Source: Enterovibrio norvegicus DSM 15893
GTDB taxonomy: Bacteria > Pseudomonadota > Gammaproteobacteria > Enterobacterales > Vibrionaceae
NCBI RefSeq assembly: GCF_900115495.1
Contig: NZ_FOWR01000046.1
Span: 1-38,637, forward strand
Direction: 5' to 3'
Length of the DNA stretch: 38,637 bases
The notes under the pieces: generated by a model
Database searches by the model: none
What the model was told of the DNA's origin: nothing
The model's input: the letters and a program-made list of their open reading frames with translations, nothing else
In this document: piece after piece, positions 18,042-26,675 of the stretch
Position numbering within the stretch: position 1 is the first letter of the stretch
How the letters are laid out: the number at the start of each line of letters is the position of its first letter
Program-made: the position numbers and the translations under genes

Positions 18042-18220
18042 GCTGTGCTAACATCGTTCGGCCTGGTTAATAGAGCTCATTATGCTGCAATTGAATACAC
18101 ACTTCGTTACACCCTACCTTCGCAAAAGTAAGTTGTCCTGAAGTCCTGAAGATATTCGCAACATTTGACACCATAAGTGATTCATTAATAGGCTACATGC
18201 GCAAGCGCAAAAATTAGTAA

Positions 18221-18451
<231 letters not shown>

Positions 18452-18473
18452 TTTTTCTTCTCGCAGAGAATTT

Positions 18474-18501
18474 AAAAGGATGCCTTATGGCGTCCTTTTT
18501 T
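18474..18501 (+). terminator. Terminator after csp
   Basis: AAAAGGATGCC pairs with GGCGTCCTTTT (one G-U) around TTAT and runs into a T tract, 23 bases after the csp stop. Confidence 0.93.
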
Positions 18502-18511
18502 ACGTTTTAGG

Positions 18512-18551
18512 CTTTTCTTTTTTCTTTGCCCCCCTCTTCCTCTTCTTCTTT
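18512..18551 (+). repeat. 40-base polypyrimidine tract
   Basis: The strand is C/T only except for one G at 18528. The tract lies between the csp terminator and the AraC-type gene. Such tracts can slip during replication or form triplexes. Confidence 0.85.
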
Positions 18552-18680
18552 GGCTATCCGGATTGATCCCCTGTACATCAGCGAAATTCTAAAAATTGGC
18601 GCGAAAAACCGCAATATTGTACAAAACATTTATTGCTAACTTGTTTACACTGAGCAATACGACAGTCATAAAGGTGTGCA

Positions 18681-19511
18681 ATGGAATCTGCTCACTACAA
18701 TTCGTCTCCCTTGCTTGGCGGATTGGAGATACTTCAAGCGACGTACGATAAACAAAACTTTTCGCGGCATACTCACGAAGGGTATACCGTGGGCGTTATT
18801 GAGCATGGCGCACAACGTTTCTGGCGTAACGGCGCTTATCACCTCGCCCCTAAAAACAGCATCATTTTGGTCAATGCAGACCAAATCCATGACGGTCATG
18901 CAGCGACAGATGGTGGCTGGTCTTATCAGGCAATGTATCCAACAGAAGCACAATTCCAAGCCGTCGCAAAAGATTTGGGGTTGACCTCAAACACGCCCTA
19001 TTTCCCTGTTGCTGTGGAACACGATCAACGGTTAGCCAATCAACTTCTTCAGCTGTTTACATTGCTTCACGATAATCAAGACACTTTACTAACCGAAACC
19101 TATACACACCATGTTTTGCTGTCTTTACTGTGTCGCTATAACAAACGTCAGCAAACGCCGAAAAACACGGTCAAATTGGGAGAGCAACTCTCAACGATAC
19201 GCGACTACCTCCACCAGCATTTTGCGTATGCCATCGCGTTGGAAGATTTAAGCGAGCTCTCCGGCGTCAGCCCTTACCATCTGGTTAGGCAATTCAAAGA
19301 AAAGTACGGTCTGCCACCACACGCCTATCAAATTCAGCTGCGCGTGAGACACGCTCAGCAATTGATGAAATCGGGCATGTCGCTCGCAGACAGCGCCATC
19401 GCAAGCGGATTTCACGATCAAAGCCACCTTCATCGACATTTCCGACGCGCCATGGGTGTCACCCCAAAGCAATATCAGCGCGCAATTTCGTACAATTTTC
19501 CCGCCGCATAA
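18681..19511 (+). CDS. AraC-family regulator, probably of azlCD
   Basis: This 276-aa protein has an N-terminal cupin-like AraC ligand domain (about 15-150) with the FSRHTHEGYTVGVIEHG and LVNADQIHDG segments typical of this subfamily. The C-terminus has paired helix-turn-helix motifs (about 170-272), including LEDLSELSGVSPYHLVRQFK and DSAIASGFHDQSHLHRHFRR. It is followed 44 bases later by azlC and azlD in the same direction. AraC-azlC-azlD sets are common in gammaproteobacteria, so it probably controls the exporter, perhaps in response to an amino acid. An alternative start three codons upstream does not exist in frame; the ATG at 18681 has a modest AGGTG site. Confidence 0.88.
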   Translation: MESAHYNSSPLLGGLEILQATYDKQNFSRHTHEGYTVGVIEHGAQRFWRNGAYHLAPKNSIILVNADQIHDGHAATDGGWSYQAMYPTEAQFQAVAKDLGLTSNTPYFPVAVEHDQRLANQLLQLFTLLHDNQDTLLTETYTHHVLLSLLCRYNKRQQTPKNTVKLGEQLSTIRDYLHQHFAYAIALEDLSELSGVSPYHLVRQFKEKYGLPPHAYQIQLRVRHAQQLMKSGMSLADSAIASGFHDQSHLHRHFRRAMGVTPKQYQRAISYNFPAA

Positions 19512-19555
19512 ATCGGTATTACTTTATATCCCGAACAGTAAAAGATGCGAAAACC

Positions 19556-20329
19556 ATGAATCAAGACTCTTCTCTCCCCCGCGAACGCATATGGCTTTCC
19601 GCTGTATCCGATATGTTGCCCCTCAGCCTTGCTGTTGTGCCTTGGGGCATTCTTTGCGGCTCACTGGCTATTCAAGCAGGAATGACCCCTTTTCAGGCAC
19701 AAGCCATGTCATTGTTCGTGTTCGCTGGTGCCGCGCAACTTTCAGGCACCAGTATGATAGGGGCCAGCGCGCCCGTTAGTACGTTATTTGGTTCAACGTT
19801 CGTGATCAGCGCTCGCCACCTGCTTTACTCCGTGAACATGCGTCAACACATACGTGCTTTACCACTGAGATGGCGTTTACCACTCGGCTTTTTGCTGACC
19901 GATGAAATGTACGTTGTCAGCGCTGCACACACGGAACGCACTGGCACATTTTGCCCATATTTTGCGCTATACACAGGGGGGTTCTTCTACCTTTGTTGGA
20001 ACCTTGCCACCTTAGTTGGCGTTATTGGTGGCTCGCAGTTCGACAACATCGAAGAGTTCGGCCTTGAGTTCGCCATCGCTGCAACCTTCATCGCACTTGT
20101 TATCCCAACAATCAAAGATATTCCCGTTGCAGTGAGCGTGCTGGTCTCAGCCTTAATGATGGTGATATTCACCTTAATAGGCATTGAAAATGCCCTCCTC
20201 ATTGCGGCTATCCTAGGTATGGTTGCCGGTTTTACCACGGAGAGCCTAATGCCAAAGAAGATCAACACGGAAAGCATCGAACAAGCAGAACAAACAGCGA
20301 ATAGATCGCGTGAAACGGAGGGTGAATAA
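19556..20329 (+). CDS. azlC: AzlC-family amino acid exporter, large subunit
   Basis: This 257-aa inner-membrane protein has about six to seven hydrophobic helices. It has the AzlC/YgaZ signature in its first third: SDMLPLSLAVVPWGILCG, then QAMSLFVFAGAAQLSG and ISARHLLYSVNMR. With AzlD it forms a two-subunit exporter of branched-chain amino acids; the E. coli homologue YgaZH exports valine. A polar tail (about 228-257) follows the last helix. The stop overlaps the azlD start by one base (TAATG), consistent with coupled subunit synthesis. The actual substrate here is not shown. Confidence 0.92.
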   Translation: MNQDSSLPRERIWLSAVSDMLPLSLAVVPWGILCGSLAIQAGMTPFQAQAMSLFVFAGAAQLSGTSMIGASAPVSTLFGSTFVISARHLLYSVNMRQHIRALPLRWRLPLGFLLTDEMYVVSAAHTERTGTFCPYFALYTGGFFYLCWNLATLVGVIGGSQFDNIEEFGLEFAIAATFIALVIPTIKDIPVAVSVLVSALMMVIFTLIGIENALLIAAILGMVAGFTTESLMPKKINTESIEQAEQTANRSRETEGE

Positions 20330-20634
20330 TGAACACATGGATAATGATCTTAGGCATGGCATGCATTACGTTTTCTGTGCGCTACGTCTTTCTCGCAAGA
20401 AGTATCCCCTTTCAAGTGACGCCGACCATGCAGCGGATCCTAAAATTCAGCGCGCCTGCGGTGCTAACCGCCCTTGCTGTACCTATCCTTGTGTTTCCCC
20501 ACGGTGATTTTTTCGTTTCCATCAATAACCCGTATTTATTGGCTGGCATCTTTGTTTGTGTGCTTGGCTTCCTGCGGTTGGGCACATTGAGCACGGTTCT
20601 TATCTCAATGATATTTTTCTGGTTTATCCGATAG
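20329..20634 (+). CDS. azlD: AzlD-family exporter, small subunit
   Basis: This 101-aa protein has four predicted membrane helices. Its family pattern is WIMILGMACITFSVRYVF, FSAPAVLTALAVPIL and FLRLGTLSTVLISMIFFWFI. It is the small partner (YgaH-like) of AzlC and is the last gene of the araC-azlC-azlD set. No clear terminator follows in the 110 bases before the next gene. Confidence 0.9.
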   Translation: MNTWIMILGMACITFSVRYVFLARSIPFQVTPTMQRILKFSAPAVLTALAVPILVFPHGDFFVSINNPYLLAGIFVCVLGFLRLGTLSTVLISMIFFWFIR

Positions 20635-20649
20635 AAATTTATAAAACGA

Positions 20650-20736
20650 GATGCGCATCAGAGACCCTCATTCCAAATTGGGAAACAAGTGCTTCTTTTA
20701 TTGAAATATCAGCGATATAGACTATTTCTTAAATAG
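20650..20736. promoter_or_regulatory. Cluster of dyads ahead of the REC-hemerythrin gene
   Basis: Three perfect dyads lie in 87 bases: GATGCGCATC (20650-20659), ATATC-AGC-GATAT (20706-20718) and CTATTT-CTT-AAATAG (20722-20736). The last abuts the AGGG ribosome site of the downstream gene, so a protein bound there, or an RNA hairpin, could block translation or transcription start. Confidence 0.4.
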
Positions 20737-20744
20737 AGGGAAAT

Positions 20745-21770
20745 ATGAAAAAGGGAGGACGCTCTATGCTTGACCGATGTCTCGTCGTTGATGATCACGA
20801 AATGATTCGCGAAACCATCGCTATTATGGCGACTTCGCTCGGCTTTAAAGAATCGATCATGGCGATTGATGGTGCGGATGCCATTTCGAAAATATTCCAT
20901 GAGCGACCTTCTCTCATTATCACCGACCTCCAAATGGAACCCATTGACGGACTCGAGATGCTCCGTCTGATCAGAAGCGGACGCTATGGGTTACAGCACG
21001 ATATACCCATCATTATTCTGACGGCCAATGCATCTGAAAGCGTGATTGCCCAATGCATCGCGTTCGACGTCGATGCTTTTTTGGTAAAACCTGTCAATCG
21101 ACAAGCACTTCAAGAGCGTATTAACCAACTTTCGCAGCAAGCAAAAGCCAAGAAAACGGTCGAACACTACTTCGACATGTACCAACAAGACCCTGCGAAA
21201 TCCACTGCATTCCAGATGAACGGACAAGTCGCCTTCACGGATTCCGATGTCAGCGAATTTGATGCGCTGATGAAAGAACAAAAACCTGACGTACATGTCC
21301 CTATGCATGAGCCTGTCGCTTCGACACCTCAGCCCACGCCTGCCGTTGAACCCGCAGACAACAAAAAATACTTCATCAAGTGGCAAGACCGTTTTAGTGT
21401 AGGCCATACCAAACTCGATAAGAGCAACATGCAATTGCTCGACATCATCAACGACACGTATGACGTCATCGTTAATCACGAACATGACAATCATGTGTTT
21501 GAAGACATTGCCAAACGTTTTCAGCATTATGTGAATAATCACATCGTGCTTGAAGAGTCGCTCCTCAGTGAGCGAGCTTACCCTCGATTAAAAATGCACA
21601 AAGACATGCATGGACGCCTCGTCAAGCAAGCCGAGTTCGTTGTATTGAAATGTCAGGCTGATCCGAGCTTTTACCGCACTGATTTTTTCCGATTATTGCG
21701 CTTTTGGTGGGTCAAACACGTTGTTCAGGAAGATACCAAATATAAATCCGTTTTCACTGAACTCGTTTAA
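20745..21770 (+). CDS. Response regulator with receiver and hemerythrin domains
   Basis: The protein is 341 aa from 20745. Residues 9-130 are a receiver domain (acidic pair D16/D17, phospho-acceptor D61 in LIITDLQ, lysine in FLVKPVN). A variable linker rich in E, P and T spans about 165-205. A bacteriohemerythrin-like four-helix domain fills 210-341. Of the seven usual di-iron ligands, six are in register (H266, E270, H285, H289, H325, D330), but the first histidine is replaced by N228 in LDKSNMQLL. The domain senses or binds O2 or NO in relatives. There is no DNA-binding domain, so output is by protein contact. A start at ATG 20766 behind GGGAGG is also possible and would give a typical receiver N-terminus (MLDRCLVVDDH). 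The hybrid kinase gene starts 12 bases downstream. Confidence 0.9.
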   Translation: MKKGGRSMLDRCLVVDDHEMIRETIAIMATSLGFKESIMAIDGADAISKIFHERPSLIITDLQMEPIDGLEMLRLIRSGRYGLQHDIPIIILTANASESVIAQCIAFDVDAFLVKPVNRQALQERINQLSQQAKAKKTVEHYFDMYQQDPAKSTAFQMNGQVAFTDSDVSEFDALMKEQKPDVHVPMHEPVASTPQPTPAVEPADNKKYFIKWQDRFSVGHTKLDKSNMQLLDIINDTYDVIVNHEHDNHVFEDIAKRFQHYVNNHIVLEESLLSERAYPRLKMHKDMHGRLVKQAEFVVLKCQADPSFYRTDFFRLLRFWWVKHVVQEDTKYKSVFTELV

Positions 21771-21782
21771 ATAGGGCCGTGA

Positions 21783-24700
21783 ATGCACAATCATTCTCCC
21801 TTTTCTAACCCCGAGTCGCGCAACACCCTCATCCAACTGGTTGTCAGTGGGACAGCCGTTATCGCCATTATCATGCTGTCTTTCCTCTGGTTTTACCGTT
21901 CCATTGTCAATGACACACAGTTGAAAATTGAATACTTCCTGCAGTCTGAAATCGCTAATGTCAGCGTCGCGATTTCAGATTGGTATCATCATCGAGAGCG
22001 CGAACTTGCACTCGTCGCAAATGACAAAATCCTTGTCAGCAACATGTATCGCTATGCCAAAGCCTTTGGTCGAAAAAGCCACCCCGGCACTGGCCAGACA
22101 GACCTTCTCCTGCCCAATACAGACGAAAACATTCACCGTACACTTTCGGAATACCTTGAAAATTTCGAGTACGATAATGCTCTATTGTTTTCAGAAAATG
22201 GCAAACTGCTGTTAAACGTAACGCCGTTTAATCAAGCATGGGCAGACCAAATCTATCAGAATCACGGACGGCGTATTCAAACTCAAGGGGAGTACATCAG
22301 CGCGCCGGAAAAAGGACCAAGAGAGCGTGATGGTATGATGATTTCTCTCGGATTCTCTCTTCATATCGCCAATCAAACATCAGCAACGCTGCCCGTTGAT
22401 CAACGCCCGATCCTTGTCTTACTTCGTAACAGTGAAGAGTTTGATCGCATCTTCATCAATCAAGAACACACAGACACACGACTCGCCTTCGCAGTCAATA
22501 AAAACGGGGAGCGCATCGCGCCCTATCACACCGCCAATGCATCAGCCTACCCCTTCTCGTTAAGCCGCCCATCAATGAGCAACCAAGTTAACGCGTCCCC
22601 TTGGTCATTGCTCACAAGCGCTGAAACTGAAGTCAACATGAATGTGGTTGGCTACCAAGGTCATCGAAAAAATGACATGGTTGGCGTATGGCAATGGCAT
22701 GAACAATACCCAATGGCCGTGGTGATTGAGTTTGATGCAGACAGTGCGCTCAATGCGATTTACTACACCCGAAACTACTTACTTTGGGTGTTCTTAGCAG
22801 TGACCGCCGCGTTCACCATTTTCCTCGCACTCCATGCAAAAACATCGCTCAAGATAAGCTTCAGCAAGCTTTATCTTGAATCTATCCTTAGAAACTACGC
22901 GGATGGCGTGATCGTACTAGACAGCAAAGGCATGACAGTCTCGGTAAACGATAAAGCGTTCGAATTGGCGCTGCTGCCTAGTGATGTTCCTCAGCCATGC
23001 TTACTCAGTGCATTTCAAACCTTAGAAAATGAAAAGCTTATCCGTGTGATCGATGACATTTATGTCGATGCCATGAACAAAGGCGAAATGGGCAATATTC
23101 ATCGCTATGGCATTAACGACCAGATGGTTTATCTGAATATCAAAGCCAAAAAGCAGCACATTAGCGGTAATGATTACGTGGTGGTGAACCTCAGAGACAT
23201 CACCAAGCAAAGCACCATTGAAGATAAATTGAGTCGCAGCAATGCCTTGTACTCCGTATTCAATACAGTGCAAGACATGTACATGACGACGGGCGACTCA
23301 GAACGCAGCTTCAAGAAAGCCCTGGTGGTTTTAGCAAGCTTTACGGAAAGTAGCCTTGCAGCGATGCTGTCTTTCGATGGTGGTGAACAGAAAGTGATGT
23401 TCAAACATCAAACAGGTCGCCAATCGAAAGAGTTTACAGGGCTACCTGAATCTTTACTCTCCTATGCTGACACAGCCCTTTCATTACGTCGGACGGAGTT
23501 CTCGTCGCTGCACTTTACTGTCGAATCGGAACGCACAGATTTCTATAAGCACTACACCTTGATTCCATTGGTATCGAAACGCGATACCTTAGGGTTAATC
23601 GTGCTTGCAGGACGAGACTCCCCCTATAGCGAGAAGCAAGTAGATTGGATTGCACCGGTTGTGAAGAGTATTTGCAGCATGATGTTTTCCGATAAACAGA
23701 CCCAGCTTAATCAAGAAGTGACCGAGGCATTGCGAACAGCAAAAGAAGATGCTGAGCATGCCAATGAGGCCAAATCAACGTTCCTCGCGATGATGAGCCA
23801 TGAAATTCGCACGCCCATCAATGGCATTATCGGTATGTCAGAAGTCTTAGGGAACACTGATCTTGCGTACGAACAGAAGCATTACAACAACACCATTTCT
23901 GTTTCCGCCAACGCACTTCTCGACATCATCAATGACGTCTTAGATCTCTCTAAAATTGAAGCGGGCAAAATGCCTATCCGTGAAGAAACGTTCGCGGTCA
24001 GTGAGTTAATGGAGAACATCACCAACATTGTTGCCCCACGTGTAAAAGATGGCGTGACCTTTACGTCCTATGTCGACCCAGGTTTACCTTTTTCGCTCAC
24101 TGGGGACTTTTCTAAGCTTCGTCAAATCCTCGTGAATATTGCAGGCAACTCAGCCAAGTTCACCGACAGTGGGTTTGTGGACGTGTCTATTCGTTTGCTG
24201 AGCACACATTTACATGGAACAAACACAGTGTGTCACGTGGAAATGAAAGTCACGGACACAGGCATCGGCATCAAAAAAGAACACCTGGATAAAGTGTTCG
24301 AAAATTTTTCCCAGATCGACAACACCTCTAAGCGTCGATACCAGGGCACGGGGCTGGGTTTGCCTATCTGTCAGAAGTTCGTTGATTTGCTTGGGGGCAC
24401 TATCCACGCAGATAGCGAAGTGGGCGAAGGCTCAGTGTTCACCATACACCTAAATCTCAAACAACCTGAAAATGTGCTTCAAGACCTACTGCAACCTTCC
24501 GATTCACTCAAGAAGCAACGTGCACTGATCGTGTCACGTTGCGTCAGTCAGACGAAAAATGTAAAACGCTACCTTGAATACCATGACATGCAAGTGGTGA
24601 CTGCGCTGGATGAAACTGCCGCCTCTCTCGCCTTGTCATCATCATCGCCTTTCTTGGTCACCTTACTCGACCATTCTATTTCGCTGGAAGAGCTTCGCAC

Positions 24701-25796
24701 CTGCATTGAACCCACCACGTACACGCAACACGTCCTGTACCTTGCTGATATCAAGGGCGTACTCACACATCGCCCTTATTCTATCTCTGCGGCGCTGACA
24801 GCCCCGTTCACCATACTGAATTTGACACAAGCACTTGAAACCATTATTCAAATGCACGAGCAAGGTTTCAGCCGTGATGATGTCTTTAAGCAACTGGCGC
24901 AGCGCGAAGAAATTGCAAAAATCGCGGACACTCAATTGCTGAAAACAGGGCTATCAGTTCTGGTAGCAGAAGATCACCCCGTTAACCAAGAGCTCATCTG
25001 TACGGTGTTAAGAAAGCTCAATTGCACACCTACCGTGGCTGATAACGGTGCCATTGCCTTTGAACGTTTCATCGCAAACCGCTACGACATGATCTTCATG
25101 GATTGCCAAATGCCCGTCATGGATGGGTATGAAGCCACACGTAAAATCCGCCAGTTAGAAGCTGACAATAACCTGCCGGCCATCCCCATTATTGCGATGA
25201 CCGCTAATGCGCTCGCGGGCGACCGAGAGCGATGCCTTCAAGAGGGAATGACCGAATACATCGCGAAACCGTTCAAACAACAAGCGCTCATCGTAATGAT
25301 GAACAAACTGATGCCTGAACATATTGAGTCTCAGCCAGTGCCTATGCCGGCTTTAGAGGCACAGTCTCATGGTTTCACATTGGATGTTGAAGCAGACATT
25401 GACGTTTCCGCGCTCAACACGCACCTCGCGTCGACAAACAACACCCAGCCAGCTTCAGATGCAGGCACTCCATTCGATCTCAGCACATTGAAAGAAACCA
25501 CAGGCGATGACCCTGACTTAATTAAAATGTTGGTGGGACGATTCTTGAAGGTACAAAATGAAGACATTGCCGCGTTAGACATCGCGTGGGATGAAAAGCG
25601 ATTCTCTGACGTGAAGAAAATCGCACACAAAATGAAAGGGGCGGCGCTTATGGTGGGTGCTATCGACTTTTCAACAGCGTGTAAAAACATTGAACACCAT
25701 GACGTTGAAGACAGCGATACCATGCAGAAGGAATATCATAGGCTATTGAAGAGTTCGGAAAACCTTTGCGCCAGAATGCTAGAATTAATGCGGTAG
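21783..25796 (+). CDS. Hybrid histidine kinase with PAS, GAF, REC and HPt domains
   Basis: The protein is 1337 aa. Order: TM1 (about 18-38), a ~290-residue periplasmic region of dCACHE type, TM2 (about 330-352), PAS (about 370-480), a GAF-like domain (about 490-640), HisKA with H673 in [14 protein letters not shown], HATPase with DTGIGIK and [11 protein letters not shown], a degenerate receiver lacking the acidic pair and the KP lysine (about 905-1015), a complete receiver with D1107 in [15 protein letters not shown], and a C-terminal HPt with H1282 in [13 protein letters not shown]. All four phosphorelay modules are in one chain, so it can pass phosphate to an outside regulator. Co-transcription with the REC-hemerythrin gene makes that protein the first candidate partner. 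The periplasmic ligand is unknown. Confidence 0.92.
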   Translation: MHNHSPFSNPESRNTLIQLVVSGTAVIAIIMLSFLWFYRSIVNDTQLKIEYFLQSEIANVSVAISDWYHHRERELALVANDKILVSNMYRYAKAFGRKSHPGTGQTDLLLPNTDENIHRTLSEYLENFEYDNALLFSENGKLLLNVTPFNQAWADQIYQNHGRRIQTQGEYISAPEKGPRERDGMMISLGFSLHIANQTSATLPVDQRPILVLLRNSEEFDRIFINQEHTDTRLAFAVNKNGERIAPYHTANASAYPFSLSRPSMSNQVNASPWSLLTSAETEVNMNVVGYQGHRKNDMVGVWQWHEQYPMAVVIEFDADSALNAIYYTRNYLLWVFLAVTAAFTIFLALHAKTSLKISFSKLYLESILRNYADGVIVLDSKGMTVSVNDKAFELALLPSDVPQPCLLSAFQTLENEKLIRVIDDIYVDAMNKGEMGNIHRYGINDQMVYLNIKAKKQHISGNDYVVVNLRDITKQSTIEDKLSRSNALYSVFNTVQDMYMTTGDSERSFKKALVVLASFTESSLAAMLSFDGGEQKVMFKHQTGRQSKEFTGLPESLLSYADTALSLRRTEFSSLHFTVESERTDFYKHYTLIPLVSKRDTLGLIVLAGRDSPYSEKQVDWIAPVVKSICSMMFSDKQTQLNQEVTEALRTAKEDAEHANEAKSTFLAMMSHEIRTPINGIIGMSEVLGNTDLAYEQKHYNNTISVSANALLDIINDVLDLSKIEAGKMPIREETFAVSELMENITNIVAPRVKDGVTFTSYVDPGLPFSLTGDFSKLRQILVNIAGNSAKFTDSGFVDVSIRLLSTHLHGTNTVCHVEMKVTDTGIGIKKEHLDKVFENFSQIDNTSKRRYQGTGLGLPICQKFVDLLGGTIHADSEVGEGSVFTIHLNLKQPENVLQDLLQPSDSLKKQRALIVSRCVSQTKNVKRYLEYHDMQVVTALDETAASLALSSSSPFLVTLLDHSISLEELRTCIEPTTYTQHVLYLADIKGVLTHRPYSISAALTAPFTILNLTQALETIIQMHEQGFSRDDVFKQLAQREEIAKIADTQLLKTGLSVLVAEDHPVNQELICTVLRKLNCTPTVADNGAIAFERFIANRYDMIFMDCQMPVMDGYEATRKIRQLEADNNLPAIPIIAMTANALAGDRERCLQEGMTEYIAKPFKQQALIVMMNKLMPEHIESQPVPMPALEAQSHGFTLDVEADIDVSALNTHLASTNNTQPASDAGTPFDLSTLKETTGDDPDLIKMLVGRFLKVQNEDIAALDIAWDEKRFSDVKKIAHKMKGAALMVGAIDFSTACKNIEHHDVEDSDTMQKEYHRLLKSSENLCARMLELMR

Positions 25797-25981
25797 TAGA
25801 CGAGTTGCAATAATGCAAGCGCGATAAGGTTGCTTTTTACGCCATTTATATGAAGTTTGCTAACCTAGCTGCACTATGACGAGCCCCCCCTAGGCAAGTG
25901 GGTATTTTTTATCTAGTTTTAATTACAAATACTAAAAAATAATAATTTATACCATCGATTTGCATTTTAAGAGTAAACGCT

Positions 25982-26320
25982 ATGCCGACAGTTATTGCAT
26001 TCCCAACGAAAAACGCGCCAACCTCGCCTCAATCGTGCGCTGTGACAGAAATGATCAAGGAAGAGTTGAGCTACCTGAGCTCGAATGAACACATGATCAA
26101 TTGCATCTTGGAACGGATGAAACCTTTCATTGCGACCTTGGATTTTGACCTTGGGTTAGATGTAGAGATCGACGAAAACAATCAACAAGCGATGATGGAC
26201 ATTATCCCTGCCGTGCAAGCGATGCAGGCACGATTTGATGACATCATCTCAGACATCATTTCTGAACGCATTCTTCATGAGATCCACATGTTCCACATTG
26301 AGCGCGTCACCAACGTGTAA
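25982..26320 (+). CDS. Uncharacterised 112-aa protein
   Basis: I do not recognise this family. It is an acidic, soluble, mostly helical protein with no signal peptide or membrane segment. The first ~20 residues are Pro/Thr/Ser-rich, then come two helical stretches (about 22-55 and 65-110) with methionine- and isoleucine-rich faces such as QAMMDIIPAVQAMQARFDDI. Two cysteines (C19 and C41) are present, and HMFHIE lies near the C-terminus. AAGAG precedes the ATG and a strong terminator follows the stop, so it is a real, independently transcribed gene. It stands between the hybrid kinase and the exopolysaccharide synthase pair. An adaptor or regulatory role would be a guess from position only. 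Confidence 0.75.
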   Translation: MPTVIAFPTKNAPTSPQSCAVTEMIKEELSYLSSNEHMINCILERMKPFIATLDFDLGLDVEIDENNQQAMMDIIPAVQAMQARFDDIISDIISERILHEIHMFHIERVTNV

Positions 26321-26352
26321 ACGTTGGCCTGATATAACACACCTTCTTCGAG

Positions 26353-26376
26353 AAAGAGCGTTTATCGCTCTTTTTT
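26353..26376 (+). terminator. Terminator after the 112-aa gene
   Basis: AAAGAGCG pairs perfectly with CGCTCTTT around TTTAT and ends in a run of six T, 33 bases after the stop. Confidence 0.93.
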
Positions 26377-26630
26377 CTTTTATATTGAAGCATCTATTGT
26401 TAACTCTCCAGATCGCAATTTGCAAAAAAACAATTCAATTTGAAGCATAATAGGAAAGAGCTTTCCGCAATAATTTTTCCAGCCTGTCGACTTTTTGACT
26501 GTGTCTGTAGCACATGTTTTGTCGTCAACTCACATCAAGCACATGAATTCCTCCGATTTCTCAATTAGCTTATATACTTATCAATTAATCATAAGTGAAA
26601 TAAAAATCTCAATATATTGTCACATGTTAA
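26377..26630. other. AT-rich upstream region of the synthase operon
   Basis: No gene is supported. The region contains an element at 26558-26572 (TTCTCAATTAGCTTA) resembling the SypG enhancer motif as I recall it. ACATGT palindromes lie at 26512-26517 and 26622-26627, a third lies downstream at 26652-26657, and a related CACATG is at 26540. This is where an enhancer-binding protein would have to sit for the sigma-54 promoter that follows. Confidence 0.45.
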
Positions 26631-26649
26631 CTTGGCGCGACTCTTGCAA
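26631..26649 (+). promoter_or_regulatory. Sigma-54 promoter of the synthase operon
   Basis: TTGGCGCG-ACTC-TTGCA matches the sigma-54 consensus TGGCACG-N4-TTGCW with one mismatch. The invariant GG (-24) and GC (-12) are exactly 10 bases apart. Transcription would start near 26659, leaving a 16-28 base leader before the first gene. It therefore needs an ATP-driven enhancer-binding protein, which is not encoded in this window. Confidence 0.82.
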
Positions 26650-26675
26650 ACACATGTAACAACGCGATTAAGGAC

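Noticed and set aside
18082-18141. 19-codon frame in the csp leader as a gene
   Set aside because: It has a weak ribosome site and no recognisable product. It is mentioned only as a possible leader peptide, not annotated.
20745-21770. REC-hemerythrin protein as the sigma-54 activator for the downstream promoter
   Set aside because: It has no AAA+ domain and no helix-turn-helix, so it cannot be the enhancer-binding protein. That regulator must be elsewhere.
25865-25920. Terminator after the 1337-aa kinase
   Set aside because: A C-rich stretch followed by T residues is present, but no stem longer than three or four pairs forms, so I did not call it.
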